Below, in pieces: positions 1 through 9,129 of a DNA stretch of 64,000 bases. Under the pieces are notes generated by a model. It saw only the letters and a program-made list of their open reading frames with translations. It was not told where the DNA came from and did no database searches. The translations under genes and the position numbers were made by a program. Position 1 is the first letter of the stretch. Every line of letters starts with the position of its first letter. The stretch comes from Hyphomicrobium sp. GTDB lineage: Bacteria; Pseudomonadota; Alphaproteobacteria; Rhizobiales; Hyphomicrobiaceae. The DNA lies in the NCBI RefSeq assembly GCF_009026145.1, contig NZ_WBUE01000004.1, positions 1-64,000 of the forward strand. The letters are read 5' to 3'.

Positions 1-183
1 GGTGGTTTCCGCGGCGGCGACCGTGATCGCGGCGGCGGCGGTGGTTACCGCGGCGGTGATCGTGAAGGCTCGACCTTCCGCCCGCGCCCGCCGCGTGACG
101 GCGACCGTCCCCCGCGCGAGGGCGACCGCGCTCCCCGCCCGCCGCGCGAAGGCGGCACGTCTGGCTCCGGCTCGGAGGAATAA
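1..183 (+). CDS. rpsF: 30S ribosomal protein S6, C-terminal tail (5' truncated by window)
   Basis: Reading from base 1 gives 60 residues before TAA. They are almost entirely Gly, Arg, Asp and Pro (GGFRGGDRDRGGGGG, then PRDGDRPPREGD) and end in SGSGSEE. The globular S6 domain is outside the window. Low-complexity RGG-like extensions of S6 are usual in Hyphomicrobiales, and rpsR follows after 3 bases, which is the conserved S6-S18 operon order. S6 binds S18 on the platform of the 30S subunit. The identification rests on position and composition because no folded part is visible. Confidence 0.8.
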   Translation, partial: GGFRGGDRDRGGGGGYRGGDREGSTFRPRPPRDGDRPPREGDRAPRPPREGGTSGSGSEE

Positions 184-186
184 AGT

Positions 187-441
187 ATGGCTGAGATCGC
201 AACCCCGGGCGGCGGCGGCCGTCGTCCTTTCCATCGCCGGCGCAAGACCTGCCCGTTCTCCGGCCAGCATGCGCCGAAGATCGATTACAAGGACGTGCGC
301 CTCTTGGGCCGCTACGTCTCCGAGCGCGGCAAGATCGTGCCGAGCCGCATCACCGCGGTATCCGCCAAGAAGCAGCGGGAGTTGGCGCGCGCCATCAAGC
401 GCTCGCGCTTCCTCGGGCTGCTGCCGTACGTGCTGAAGTAG
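187..441 (+). CDS. rpsR: 30S ribosomal protein S18
   Basis: This 84-residue protein is full length for bacterial S18 and binds 16S rRNA together with S6. The N-terminus is basic and Gly-rich ([19 protein letters not shown]), followed by the S18 core [19 protein letters not shown] and the conserved end [15 protein letters not shown]. The ATG lies 3 bases after the rpsF stop; the end of rpsF (tcggaggaataaagt) supplies a GGAGG Shine-Dalgarno sequence, so translation is probably coupled. Confidence 0.98.
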   Translation: MAEIATPGGGGRRPFHRRRKTCPFSGQHAPKIDYKDVRLLGRYVSERGKIVPSRITAVSAKKQRELARAIKRSRFLGLLPYVLK

Positions 442-449
442 GACAACAC

Positions 450-479
450 GCGGTGTCTGACCCTCCGGTCTGACACCGC
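450..479 (+). terminator. Strong hairpin after rpsR
   Basis: A 13-bp stem with one central mismatch (GCGGTGTC.GACC against GGTC.GACACCGC) closes a 4-base loop 8 bases after the rpsR stop. No T-run follows, so it may act as a partial terminator, an attenuator or an mRNA 3'-end stabiliser between the ribosomal genes and the DUF2232 gene. Confidence 0.5.
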
Positions 480-576
480 CCACCACGTAAGTGCCGTCCA
501 CAATGGCCGGCACGAGGTTGGGCCGCGCGGATCCTCGCGCGTCTCTAACCGCGATAACCGCGGGACAGCTGCTTTG

Positions 577-1536
577 ATGCCGTATCGTCTCATCATTGCA
601 TTGGGGGCCGGGCTCATCTCGGCGGTCGTGTTCGCCTCGGCGGCCACGGGCCCGCTGCTGATGCGCATGGCCCTGTTCCTGTTGACGCCGCTCGCGCTGT
701 TTCTCGCCGGGCTCGGCCTCGGCCCGCTTGCCGCCGCCGTGGCCGGGGTCGCCGGCGCGCTGCTCGTACTCCTCGCCGGCAGCCCGCTGGGCGCGCTCGT
801 CTTCGCCGCCAGCCAGGCGGTCCCGGTGATCCTGCTCACCTACCTCGCCTCGCTCAACCGGCAGATCACCGATGGCGCCGTCGAGTGGTACCCCACCGGC
901 CGCCTGGTCGTCGCCGCCGCGCTGCTCGCCGGCGCCTTCGCAACCCTCACCCTGTTCCTGCTCGGCGGCGACATCGACGCGCTGCGCACGGCGCTGCGCG
1001 ACATGCTGCAGTCGTTCGTCAACACCGAGCTGCCGAAGATGCCCGATGCGCCGACCCTCGGGCCGGCGGAGATCGACGAGGCGACGGCAATCGCGCTGGC
1101 GCTGCTGCCCGCCGCCTCCGGCATCTCCACCATGGGCAGCCTGCTGTTCAATTTCTGGCTTGCCGGGCGCATCACGCTGGCGTCGGGACGCCTGCAGCGC
1201 CCGTGGCCGGACCTGGCCGCCATCGTCTACCCGCCGGCGACACCGCTGTTGCTCGCCGTGGCCACCGGCGCCGGTTTCCTCGCCGGGGTGCCCGGCATGA
1301 TCGCGGCTGGCTTCGCGGGGCCATTGTTTTTTGCCTATGTGCTGCTCGGCCTCGCCGTCGTGCACTACGTAACGCGCGGACGCCCGTGGCGCCCGTTCGC
1401 GCTATGGGGGCTCTATGCCTCGCTGTTCATCATGAACACGATCGCCTCGCTGGCCATCGCGCTGCTCGGGCTCGCGGAAGCGGTGTGGCCGATGCGCAAG
1501 ATCTCACCACCCCCCAACCAACCGCCGACGAGTTGA
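577..1536 (+). CDS. DUF2232 (YybS-like) integral membrane protein
   Basis: This protein of about 319 residues is very hydrophobic, with roughly eight membrane segments rich in Ala, Leu and Gly. Several are separated by short charged loops such as LNRQITDGAVEWYPTG; a longer loop with several acidic residues lies near the middle. Genes of this family sit between rpsR and rplI in many alphaproteobacteria, as here; their function is not established. A TTG directly before the ATG at 577 is an alternative start. The tail KISPPPNQPPTS is polar and probably cytoplasmic. The family call rests on hydrophobicity pattern and synteny. Confidence 0.75.
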   Translation: MPYRLIIALGAGLISAVVFASAATGPLLMRMALFLLTPLALFLAGLGLGPLAAAVAGVAGALLVLLAGSPLGALVFAASQAVPVILLTYLASLNRQITDGAVEWYPTGRLVVAAALLAGAFATLTLFLLGGDIDALRTALRDMLQSFVNTELPKMPDAPTLGPAEIDEATAIALALLPAASGISTMGSLLFNFWLAGRITLASGRLQRPWPDLAAIVYPPATPLLLAVATGAGFLAGVPGMIAAGFAGPLFFAYVLLGLAVVHYVTRGRPWRPFALWGLYASLFIMNTIASLAIALLGLAEAVWPMRKISPPPNQPPTS

Positions 1537-1582
1537 TCGCCGGCTCAACCCAACCCCGCATTAGAGAGAAGGAGTTTTGAAA

Positions 1583-2167
1583 ATGCAGGTCATTCTGCTC
1601 CAGCGCATCGGCCGCCTCGGTCAGATGGGCGATGTTGTCAACGTCAAGGACGGATACGCGCGCAACTTCCTTTTGCCGCAGAAGAAGGCACTGCGCGCCA
1701 CGGAGGAGAACCGCAAGCACTTCGAATCCCAGCGCGCGCAGCTCGAAGCCAATAACCTCGAGCTGAAGAAGGAAGCCGAGGCCGTGGCCGAGAAGCTCGA
1801 CGGCAAGGTGTTCGTCGCCATCCGCTCGGCCGGCGACACCGGCCAGCTCTACGGCTCCGTCGCCACGCGCGACATCGCCGAGGTGGTGACGGCCGGCGGC
1901 TTCACCATCGACCGGCGCCAGGTCATCCTCGAGCGGCCGATCAAGACGCTCGGCCTGCACCAGGTGCGCGTGGCGCTGCACCCGGAGGTCATCGTGTCGG
2001 TGACATTGAACGTCGCCCGCTCCGAGGACGAGGCCGAGCGCCAGTCGCGCGGCGAGGACGTGACCATGATCAAGGAAGAGAAGATCGAGCTCGAGACGTT
2101 CAATCCCGAGATGTTCGAGGAAGGCGCCGCCCCGGCGGAAGGCGAGGAGCAGCCGAAAGCCGAGTAG
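1583..2167 (+). CDS. rplI: 50S ribosomal protein L9
   Basis: L9 of about 194 residues binds 23S rRNA domain V with its N-domain. The N-terminus [19 protein letters not shown] and the [12 protein letters not shown] stretch are the L9 signature; a connecting helix rich in Glu/Lys and the C-terminal domain follow. The acidic tail after about residue 150 ([16 protein letters not shown]) makes it longer than the 149-residue E. coli protein, as is common in alphaproteobacteria. The start at 1583 follows AGAGAAGGAG; a TTG two codons earlier is less likely. Confidence 0.97.
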   Translation: MQVILLQRIGRLGQMGDVVNVKDGYARNFLLPQKKALRATEENRKHFESQRAQLEANNLELKKEAEAVAEKLDGKVFVAIRSAGDTGQLYGSVATRDIAEVVTAGGFTIDRRQVILERPIKTLGLHQVRVALHPEVIVSVTLNVARSEDEAERQSRGEDVTMIKEEKIELETFNPEMFEEGAAPAEGEEQPKAE

Positions 2168-2170
2168 CCA

Positions 2171-2213
2171 CTAGTGTCCTGATCGCGAATCGATCACCGC
2201 ACTGGCGATTCGC
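2171..2213. repeat. Truncated CTAGTGT repeat (copy 1)
   Basis: Three bases after the rplI stop begins CTAGTGTCCTGATCGCGAAT, the left arm of the palindromic family seen intact at 5295-5366 and elsewhere. The right arm survives only as CGATTCGC, so this copy is degenerate. Confidence 0.6.
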
Positions 2214-2230
2214 CCCCTGCAAAGCAAAAT

Positions 2231-2259
2231 CCCGTCCCCGTGTGCATAACGGGGACGGG
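2231..2259 (+). terminator. Perfect 11-bp hairpin between rplI and dnaB
   Basis: CCCGTCCCCGT pairs perfectly with ACGGGGACGGG around a 7-base loop. There is no T-run. It probably ends or attenuates the ribosomal protein transcript before dnaB, which begins 50 bases further on. Confidence 0.55.
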
Positions 2260-2309
2260 GCCCTCCGGGCGCTCGACGGCGAGCCGATTGAATCGGATAC
2301 CGTCGACCC

Positions 2310-3821
2310 ATGGCAAAAAACGCTCTCCAAGTCGCCGACCGTCTCGCCGCCGCCGCGGCCGACGAGGCCCTCCCCTTCCGTCAGGCGCCGCACAACCTGG
2401 AGGCCGAGCAGGCGCTGCTCGGCGCCATCCTCGTCAACAACGAGGCGATGGACCGCGTCTCCGCGTTCCTCGATCCGCACCATTTCTACGATCCGCTGCA
2501 CCAGCAGATCTACGAGACGGCTGGGAAGCTGATCCACGCCGGCAAGCAGGCGACGCCGATCACGCTGCGCACCTTTTTCGAGACGGCGGAGCCGATCTCG
2601 CCCACGCTGACGGTGCCGCAGTACCTCGGCACGCTGGCCGCCAACGCCACGACCATCATCAACGCCGAGGACTACGGCCGCACCGTCTACGACCTCGCCA
2701 CCCGCCGGGCGCTGATCATCATCGGCGAGGACATGGTCAACAACGCTTACGACAGCCCGGTCGATCTGCCGCCGCAGAAGCAGATCGAGGAATCGGAAAC
2801 GCGCCTCTACGATCTCGCCGAGCAGCGCAAGTACGGCTCCGGGTTCGTCAACTTCGGCACGGCGCTGACGCACGCCATCGAGATGGCGAACGCCGCATTC
2901 GCGCGCGAGGGCCACCTGTCGGGCCTCGCCTCCGGCCTGATCGACCTCGATAGCAAGATGGGCGGCCTGCAGCCGTCCGACCTCATCATCCTCGCCGGCC
3001 GTCCGTCGATGGGGAAGACGGCGCTCGCCACCAACATCGCCTACAACATCGCCAAGGCCTACAAGAGCGAGACGCAGCCGGACGGATCCGAGAAGACTGT
3101 CGACGGCGCCGTGGTCGGCTTTTTCTCGCTGGAAATGTCGGCCGAGCAGCTGGCAACGCGCATTCTTTCCGAGCAGGCGGAGATCGCCTCGGAAAAGATC
3201 CGCCGCGGCATGATCACCGAGAGCGAGTTCCGCAAGCTCGTCGACGTCTCGCAGGAGATGGGCCGCATCCCGCTCTATATCGATCAGACCGGCGGCCTCA
3301 CCATCGCCCAGCTCGCCGCGCGCGCCCGCAAGCTGAAGCGGCAGAAGAACCTCGGCCTCCTGGTCATCGACTACCTGCAGCTGCTGTCGGGCTCATCGAA
3401 GCGCGGCGACAACCGCGTGCAGGAGATCACCGAGATCACCACCGGACTGAAGGCGTTGGCCAAGGAGCTCGCCGTGCCGATCCTGGCGCTGTCGCAGCTG
3501 TCGCGTCAGGTCGAGCAGCGCGACGACAAGCGCCCGCAGCTCTCCGACCTGCGCGAGTCGGGCTCGATCGAGCAGGACGCCGACGTCGTCATGTTCGTGT
3601 TCCGCGAGGAGTATTACGTCGAGCGCCTGAAGCCATCGGAGGGCACGGCCGAGTTCGTCGAATGGCAGCAGAAGATGATGTCCGTGTCGGGCAGGGCCGA
3701 GGTGATCATCGGCAAGCAGCGCCATGGTCCCGTCGGCATGGTGCCGCTGTCGTTCGAGAGCCAGTTCACGCGCTTCGGCAACCTCGCCCGCGACTATCAG
3801 GTTCCGAGCTTCGACCGCTAA
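2310..3821 (+). CDS. dnaB: Replicative DNA helicase DnaB
   Basis: The 503-residue protein is the hexameric helicase that unwinds DNA ahead of the replisome. It has the N-terminal domain (PHNLEAEQALLGAILVNN, residues about 27-45), then the RecA-like domain with Walker A GRPSMGKT near residue 230, FFSLEMSAEQL, Walker B LLVIDYLQLL and ALSQLSRQVEQR. The end motif GKQRHGPVG is typical. The start MAKNALQ is the only ATG near the conserved N-terminus. No intein is visible. It follows rplI, a common order in this class. Confidence 0.98.
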   Translation: MAKNALQVADRLAAAAADEALPFRQAPHNLEAEQALLGAILVNNEAMDRVSAFLDPHHFYDPLHQQIYETAGKLIHAGKQATPITLRTFFETAEPISPTLTVPQYLGTLAANATTIINAEDYGRTVYDLATRRALIIIGEDMVNNAYDSPVDLPPQKQIEESETRLYDLAEQRKYGSGFVNFGTALTHAIEMANAAFAREGHLSGLASGLIDLDSKMGGLQPSDLIILAGRPSMGKTALATNIAYNIAKAYKSETQPDGSEKTVDGAVVGFFSLEMSAEQLATRILSEQAEIASEKIRRGMITESEFRKLVDVSQEMGRIPLYIDQTGGLTIAQLAARARKLKRQKNLGLLVIDYLQLLSGSSKRGDNRVQEITEITTGLKALAKELAVPILALSQLSRQVEQRDDKRPQLSDLRESGSIEQDADVVMFVFREEYYVERLKPSEGTAEFVEWQQKMMSVSGRAEVIIGKQRHGPVGMVPLSFESQFTRFGNLARDYQVPSFDR

Positions 3822-3832
3822 CTCTCGCGCTA

Positions 3833-4003
3833 CTGTCATCCCGGGCGAGCGAAGGCGCAAGCCGAAGCGAGATCCGGGACCCAGGATAGGTGACGCCGCA
3901 GGCGTCCAAATTGGGCTACGACGATTCTTGTGCTGGGTCCCGGATAGCCCCGCGTCCATGCGAAGCATGGCTCCCCCATGACGCTCGGCTTCCGGGATGA
4001 CAG
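3833..4003. repeat. CTGTCATC/GATGACAG intergenic repeat (copy 1)
   Basis: About 171 bases bounded by CTGTCATCCCGG on the left and CCGGGATGACAG on the right. Inside are GATCCGGGACCCAGGATA and GCTGGGTCCCGGATAGC, which can pair into long stems. A related copy lies at 9886-10034. Repeats of this type (GTCATCCCGG ... CCGGGATGAC) are widespread between Rhizobiales genes. It fills most of the dnaB-alr gap. Confidence 0.8.
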
Positions 4004-4085
4004 GCGCGGGGGGCGGATACACGCCTCGTTTGCGGCCCGATTCGGCGCTAGAAAGGGTCCTCATCGAGGCCCTGGGAAGCATCCC

Positions 4086-5294
4086 TTGTCGGACAGGAAC
4101 GCGCGCACAACCCCGACCATCGACAACCCGCAGCGCGAGGCGCCGCGACGCGTCATCGAGTGGGCGCAGGCCCCGCCGATTCCGCCGGGGGCCACCGGCG
4201 TCGTCACCATCGACCTGTCGCAGATCCGCGCCAACTGGCGCGCGCTCGCCAAGCGCGTCGCGCCGGCCGGCTGCGGCGCCGTCGTCAAGGCGGATGCGTA
4301 CGGCTTGGGCGCGGCGCGCGTCATCCCGGCTTTGTATCACGCCGGCTGCCGCAACCTCTTTGTCGCCACGCTGGCCGAGGCCAAGGCGGCGCTGGCGTAC
4401 GCTCCCGGCGCGACGGTGTACGTGCTGGACGGGATCCTGCCCGGCGCGGCGCGCGAGCTGGCCGGCATCGGCGCGCGGCCGGTGATGGCGAGCATCGAGG
4501 AGGCGCGCGCGTGGGCGGCGCTGGCGCCCCCTGACTCTCCCGCGCCACCGGCGGCGCTGCATGTCGATACCGGCCTCAATCGCCTCGGCCTGAGCGAGGA
4601 CGAGTTCGCCGCGCTCATCAGCGATGCCGAGCTGATGCGCCGGCTCGATATCGCTCTCATCATGAGCCACCTCGCCTGCGCTGACGAGGCGCAGCATCCG
4701 ATGAATCGCGAGCAGCTAGACGCTTTCAAGCGTATGCGGAGCAAGCTGCCGAAAGCGCGCGCCAGCCTCGCCGCCTCCGATGGGCTGATGCTCGGCAAGG
4801 AGTTTCACTTCGATCTCGTGCGGCCCGGCTATGCGCTCTACGGCGGCCAGGCGAGCCCGCAGCGCGTGACACCGGTCGAACCCGTGGTGCGCGTCTCGGC
4901 GCGCATCCTGCAGGTGCACGAGGTGCCTGCCGGTGGCCGCATTGGCTATTCGGCCACCTACCGCGCCGCCTCGCCCCGGCGCATCGCCACCGTCGCTGCC
5001 GGCTATGCCGACGGCGTCTTTCGTCACGCCAGCGCCAGCAACGAGACGCCGGGCGGCGCCGTCGCCGTGCGCGGCAAGCTGGCACCGATCGTCGGCCGCG
5101 TGTCGATGGACCTCATCACCGTGGACGTCACCGATGTCGGCGATCCGGCGCCGGCGCGCGGCGACTTCGTCGATCTCATCGGCCCCGATCTGCCGCTCGA
5201 AGCCGTGGGCCTCAGCGCGCGCACGATCGGATACGAGGTACTGACGCGGCTCGGCACGCGCTTCTACCGCCACTACGTCGATATCGGTGACTGA
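4086..5294 (+). CDS. alr: Alanine racemase
   Basis: PLP enzyme that interconverts L- and D-alanine for peptidoglycan. VVKADAYGLGA carries the PLP lysine, and RIGYSATYRA lies where the second-subunit catalytic tyrosine is expected; GRVSMDLITVDVT is also conserved. The family domain begins at VVTIDLSQIRANW. The frame stays open back to an ATG at 3978, but that ATG lies inside the repeat ending at 4003, so I prefer the TTG at 4086 (402 residues), which has GGGAAG just upstream. The stop TGA is directly followed by the repeat at 5295. The start is uncertain; the function is not. Confidence 0.93.
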   Translation: MSDRNARTTPTIDNPQREAPRRVIEWAQAPPIPPGATGVVTIDLSQIRANWRALAKRVAPAGCGAVVKADAYGLGAARVIPALYHAGCRNLFVATLAEAKAALAYAPGATVYVLDGILPGAARELAGIGARPVMASIEEARAWAALAPPDSPAPPAALHVDTGLNRLGLSEDEFAALISDAELMRRLDIALIMSHLACADEAQHPMNREQLDAFKRMRSKLPKARASLAASDGLMLGKEFHFDLVRPGYALYGGQASPQRVTPVEPVVRVSARILQVHEVPAGGRIGYSATYRAASPRRIATVAAGYADGVFRHASASNETPGGAVAVRGKLAPIVGRVSMDLITVDVTDVGDPAPARGDFVDLIGPDLPLEAVGLSARTIGYEVLTRLGTRFYRHYVDIGD

Positions 5295-5366
5295 CTAGTG
5301 TGATGATCGCGAAATTCGTTCCGATCTCGCCGCACACTGAGACGAATTTCGCGATCAGGACACTAG
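5295..5366. repeat. CTAGTGT palindromic repeat (copy 2), alr-radA
   Basis: Runs from CTAG to CTAG over 72 bases. The left arm CTAGTGTGATGATCGCGAAA and the right arm TTTCGCGATCAGGACACTAG form a long, nearly perfect inverted repeat. It abuts the alr stop and ends 2 bases before the radA ATG, so it is the whole intergenic region. AGGA at 5357-5360 inside the right arm is the only plausible radA ribosome-binding site. Confidence 0.9.
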
Positions 5367-5368
5367 CG

Positions 5369-6745
5369 ATGGCCAAGCCCAGCAAGACCACCTTTGTCTG
5401 TCAGAACTGCGGAGCGGTGTCGCCCCGCTGGCAGGGCAAGTGCCCGGCGTGCGGGGAATGGAACACGCTGACCGAGGAGACGGATGCGATCGGGCCGCCG
5501 GGGACGGGGCTCTCTCGCCGCGGCTCGGGACGCGTCATCGTTCTCGAGGGGCTCAAAGGGAGCAAGCAGGAGGCACCGCGCTTCTCGACCGGCATCGGCG
5601 AATTGGATCGCGTCACCGGCGGCGGCATCGTGCCGGGATCGGCGCTGCTCATCGGCGGCGAGCCGGGTATCGGCAAATCGACGCTGCTGTTGCAGCTGGC
5701 TGCGACGCTGGCGCGGTCGGGGCGGCGCGCCGTCTACTTCTCCGGCGAGGAAGCGGCGGCGCAAGTGCGGCTGCGCGCCGAGCGCCTCGGCCTCTCGGAT
5801 GCGCCGGTGGCGCTCGCCTGCGAGACGTCTCTCGCCCACATTCTCGCCACCCTCGAGGCCGGACCGCCGCCCGATCTCATCGTCGTCGATTCCATCCAGA
5901 CGCTATGGGCCGAGGCGATCGAGGCCGCGCCCGGCACGGTCAGCCAAGTGCGAGCAGCGGCGCAGGCGCTCATCCGCCACGCCAAGAGCGCGGGCAGCGC
6001 CCTGCTCCTCGTCGGCCACGTCACCAAGGATGGCCAGATCGCCGGCCCGAAGGTGATCGAGCACATGGTCGACACCGTGTTGTATTTCGAAGGGGACCGC
6101 GGCCATACCTACCGCATCCTGCGCGCGGTGAAGAACCGCTTCGGCGCCACCGACGAGATCGGCGTGTTCGAGATGGTTTCGGAAGGGCTGCGCGAGGTCG
6201 CCAATCCATCCGAGCTATTCCTCGGCGACCGCGAGACATCGAGTCCCGGCGCCGCCGTATTCGCCGGCATCGAAGGCACGCGGCCGCTGCTGGTCGAGAT
6301 CCAGGCGCTCGTCGCCCCCTCCTCGCTCGGCACGCCACGGCGTGCCGCCGTCGGCTGGGACGCGGGTCGGCTGTCGATGCTGCTTGCAGTGCTGGAGGCG
6401 CGGGCCGGCTTGTCGTTTGCCGGCCAGGACGTCTACCTCAACGTCGCCGGCGGCCTCAGGATCGTCGAGCCGGCGGCCGATCTCGCTGCCGCCGCGGCGC
6501 TCATCTCATCGCTTTCCGGTGTGGCCATTCCGCGACACAGGGTGCACTTCGGCGAGGTGTCGCTCTCAGGCGCCATCAACGCCACGCCATTGATGAACCC
6601 GCGCTTGAAAGAAGCGCAGAAACTGGGGTTTCGCCAGGCCGTATTACCTGCCCAGGGCGAGCTCGACACGGCCGGTTTGAAGCTGCAGACGGCCCGCATT
6701 GCGCACTTGAGGGAGCTTGCCGATGAACCGCCGTCATGCGACTGA
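5369..6745 (+). CDS. radA: DNA repair protein RadA
   Basis: This 458-residue RecA-like ATPase drives branch migration in recombination. The N-terminal zinc finger CQNCG...CPACGEW is followed by Walker A GGEPGIGKST (about 96-105), the RadA-specific KNRFGATDEIGVF (about 255) and a C-terminal Lon-like domain. The length is normal. The ATG at 5369 is chosen because the zinc finger starts ten residues later; upstream in-frame codons lie inside the repeat at 5295-5366, which also supplies the ribosome-binding site. Confidence 0.97.
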   Translation: MAKPSKTTFVCQNCGAVSPRWQGKCPACGEWNTLTEETDAIGPPGTGLSRRGSGRVIVLEGLKGSKQEAPRFSTGIGELDRVTGGGIVPGSALLIGGEPGIGKSTLLLQLAATLARSGRRAVYFSGEEAAAQVRLRAERLGLSDAPVALACETSLAHILATLEAGPPPDLIVVDSIQTLWAEAIEAAPGTVSQVRAAAQALIRHAKSAGSALLLVGHVTKDGQIAGPKVIEHMVDTVLYFEGDRGHTYRILRAVKNRFGATDEIGVFEMVSEGLREVANPSELFLGDRETSSPGAAVFAGIEGTRPLLVEIQALVAPSSLGTPRRAAVGWDAGRLSMLLAVLEARAGLSFAGQDVYLNVAGGLRIVEPAADLAAAAALISSLSGVAIPRHRVHFGEVSLSGAINATPLMNPRLKEAQKLGFRQAVLPAQGELDTAGLKLQTARIAHLRELADEPPSCD

Positions 6746-6798
6746 CAGGCAGCGCAGGGGGCTTTCCGAACATGCCGAGTAACGGAGCATTCTAAACC

Positions 6799-7461
6799 AT
6801 GCTGGGCCCGATCACATACCTCGACGCCGCAGTGCTCGCGGTGTGCTTCATCTCCGGTCTGCTCGCCATGTACCGCGGGTTCGCGCGCGAGATGCTGTCG
6901 ATCGTGTCGTGGGCGGTTGCGGCCGCAGCCGTGCTCTACTTCGTCATCTTCCACAAGCCGTTTGCGCAGGACATGGCGGCGCAGATGGGCACCCAAGTTG
7001 CCGTGGCGCAGATCGTCGTCGGCGCCGTGATCTTTCTTATCGTGCTCATCGTGGTGCACCTGATCACCGCGCGGCTGTCGGATGCCATACTCGACAGCCG
7101 CGTGGGTATGATCGACCGGATATTGGGCTTCCTGTTCGGCGTCGTGCGCGGCTTCGTGCTGATCGTGATCCCCTACATGTTCTATGAGGCCTTCTTCCCT
7201 GACCCCAACACGCATTTGCCCTGGGTGCGCGAGGCCAAGACGCTCCCCTACATCAAGGGCACCGGCGATTCGATCCGCTACATGCTGGAGGCCTACATGC
7301 CGTCCTCACTGACGGCGCCGCCCGGCGAGCAACCGCAGGAGGAGCAGCCCGCGCAGCCGCAACAGCAGGGCGCACTGGAAAACCCTCGGAGCGACGAATT
7401 AGCGCTTGAAGCGCCGATGAGATATCATATTTCTGTCACGTGGCAGGTGCGCGCCAGCTGA
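6799..7461 (+). CDS. cvpA: CvpA family membrane protein (colicin V production)
   Basis: This 220-residue inner-membrane protein has about four helices in the first 130 residues, beginning YLDAAVLAVCFISGLLAMYR, and the family's RGFAREMLSIVSW and DRILGFLFGVVRGF motifs. A Gln/Pro-rich cytoplasmic tail (GEQPQEEQPAQPQQQ) follows. Homologues lie directly before purF in E. coli and many alphaproteobacteria, as here. The family is linked to envelope stability; its molecular role is not clear. Confidence 0.92.
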   Translation: MLGPITYLDAAVLAVCFISGLLAMYRGFAREMLSIVSWAVAAAAVLYFVIFHKPFAQDMAAQMGTQVAVAQIVVGAVIFLIVLIVVHLITARLSDAILDSRVGMIDRILGFLFGVVRGFVLIVIPYMFYEAFFPDPNTHLPWVREAKTLPYIKGTGDSIRYMLEAYMPSSLTAPPGEQPQEEQPAQPQQQGALENPRSDELALEAPMRYHISVTWQVRAS

Positions 7462-7533
7462 TCCAGCGGCATCGCCATCGTTAACGCGCGTTCATCGTAT
7501 CGGGCAGCGGCACGACACCAGCGGGAGGTGGCG

Positions 7534-9039
7534 ATGACTCAAGAGCTCGAAGAAGCCCCCCGGCTTCATGATCAGAAGCTTCGGGGGCCAGGATATCTGC
7601 GCTACGGCGACGACAGACTCCGCGAGGAATGCGGGGTCTTCGGTGTTTTTGGGCACCCCGACGCCGCCGCCATCACCGCCCTCGGCCTGCACGCCCTCCA
7701 GCATCGCGGCCAGGAAGCCTGCGGCATCGTCGCTTATGACGGCAAGCAGTTCCACTCCGAGCGCCGCATGGGCCTCGTCGGCGACAACTTCTCCCGCGCC
7801 TCCGTCATCGAGCGGCTGCAGGGCCACATCGCCATCGGCCACAATCGCTATTCGACCTGCGGCGACGCGGTGCTGCGCAACGTGCAGCCGCTGTTCGCCG
7901 ACATCGACACCGGCGGCTTCGCCGTCGCCCACAACGGCAACCTCACCAATGCTTTGACGCTGCGCCAAGAGTTGATCTCCACCGGCGCCATCTGCCAGTC
8001 GACCTCCGATACCGAGGTCATCCTGCATCTGCTCTCCCGCTCCAAGAAGCGGCGTATCGTCGAGCGCTTCGTCGAGGCGATCCGCGAGATCGAGGGCGCC
8101 TACGCGCTCGTCGGTCTAACCAATGAGATGCTGATCGGCGCCCGCGATCCTATCGGCATCCGGCCGCTGGTCCTCGGGCGGCTCGGCTCGGCCTACGTGC
8201 TGGCCTCCGAGACGTGCGCCCTCGACATGGTCGGCGCCGAGTTCCTGCGCGAGGTCGACAACGGCGAGGTGGTCGTCATCACCGAGGACGGCATCGAAAG
8301 CCACCGGCCGTTCCCTATGCGCCCGGCGCGCCCATGCATCTTCGAGTACATTTATTTCGCCCGGCCCGACAGCGTCATCGGCGGACGCACTGTCTACGAC
8401 ATCCGCAAGCAGATGGGCGTGCAGCTGGCGCACGAAGCGCCCGCCGATGTCGACGTCATCGTGCCGATCCCCGACTCAGGGGTGCCTGCCGCCATCGGCT
8501 TTGCGCAGGAGGCCGGAGTGCCGTTCGAGCTCGGCATCATCCGCAACCACTACGTAGGGCGCACCTTCATCGAGCCCGAGCAGCAGATCCGCGCGCTCGG
8601 CGTCAAGCTCAAGCACTCGGCCAACGCCAGCGTCATCCGCGGCAAGCGCATCGTCCTGGTCGACGACAGCGTGGTGCGCGGCACCACGTCGAAAAAGATC
8701 GTGCAGCTGATGTACGAGGCGGGAGCCAAGGAGGTGCACATGCGCATCGCCTCCCCGCCCATCACGCACCCCGACTATTACGGCATCGACACGCCCGACA
8801 AGGTCGACCTCCTGGCGGCCAACAAAGACCTCGAGGGCATGCGCCAGTTCCTCGGCGCCGATAGCCTCGCCTTCCTTTCCGTCGACGGCATCTATCGCGC
8901 CGTCGGGCACGACCACCGCGACGCGCGCAGCCCGCAGTTCACCGACCACTGCTTTACCGGCGAGTATCCGACACCGCTCACCGACCAGAGTGGACAGGCG
9001 ATGCCGCGGCAGCTGTCGCTGCTGGCCGAGGTCGGCTAG
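7534..9039 (+). CDS. purF: Amidophosphoribosyltransferase
   Basis: First committed enzyme of purine synthesis: it transfers glutamine ammonia to PRPP, giving phosphoribosylamine. The glutaminase nucleophile is Cys33 in EECGVFG, so a propeptide of about 32 residues must be removed. LHALQHRGQEACGIV and GHNRYSTCG are glutaminase motifs, and VLVDDSVVRGTTS (about residue 375) is the PRPP loop. About 501 residues from the ATG at 7534, which has GGGAGG upstream; a GTG two codons earlier is in frame. Confidence 0.97.
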   Translation: MTQELEEAPRLHDQKLRGPGYLRYGDDRLREECGVFGVFGHPDAAAITALGLHALQHRGQEACGIVAYDGKQFHSERRMGLVGDNFSRASVIERLQGHIAIGHNRYSTCGDAVLRNVQPLFADIDTGGFAVAHNGNLTNALTLRQELISTGAICQSTSDTEVILHLLSRSKKRRIVERFVEAIREIEGAYALVGLTNEMLIGARDPIGIRPLVLGRLGSAYVLASETCALDMVGAEFLREVDNGEVVVITEDGIESHRPFPMRPARPCIFEYIYFARPDSVIGGRTVYDIRKQMGVQLAHEAPADVDVIVPIPDSGVPAAIGFAQEAGVPFELGIIRNHYVGRTFIEPEQQIRALGVKLKHSANASVIRGKRIVLVDDSVVRGTTSKKIVQLMYEAGAKEVHMRIASPPITHPDYYGIDTPDKVDLLAANKDLEGMRQFLGADSLAFLSVDGIYRAVGHDHRDARSPQFTDHCFTGEYPTPLTDQSGQAMPRQLSLLAEVG

Positions 9040-9069
9040 GCTCGGCCTGGAGCCTCGAAGGGGTTGCCT

Positions 9070-9109
9070 CGCCCGCCCAATGACCGTTAGCTGTCTGGGC
9101 GGGCGCTTT
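9070..9109 (+). terminator. Rho-independent terminator after purF
   Basis: CGCCCGCCCA pairs perfectly with TGGGCGGGCG around a 16-base loop, followed by CTTTA. It lies 30 bases after the purF stop and before the SDR gene. Confidence 0.75.
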
Positions 9110-9129
9110 AGCGTCCGGCGATACAGGTC

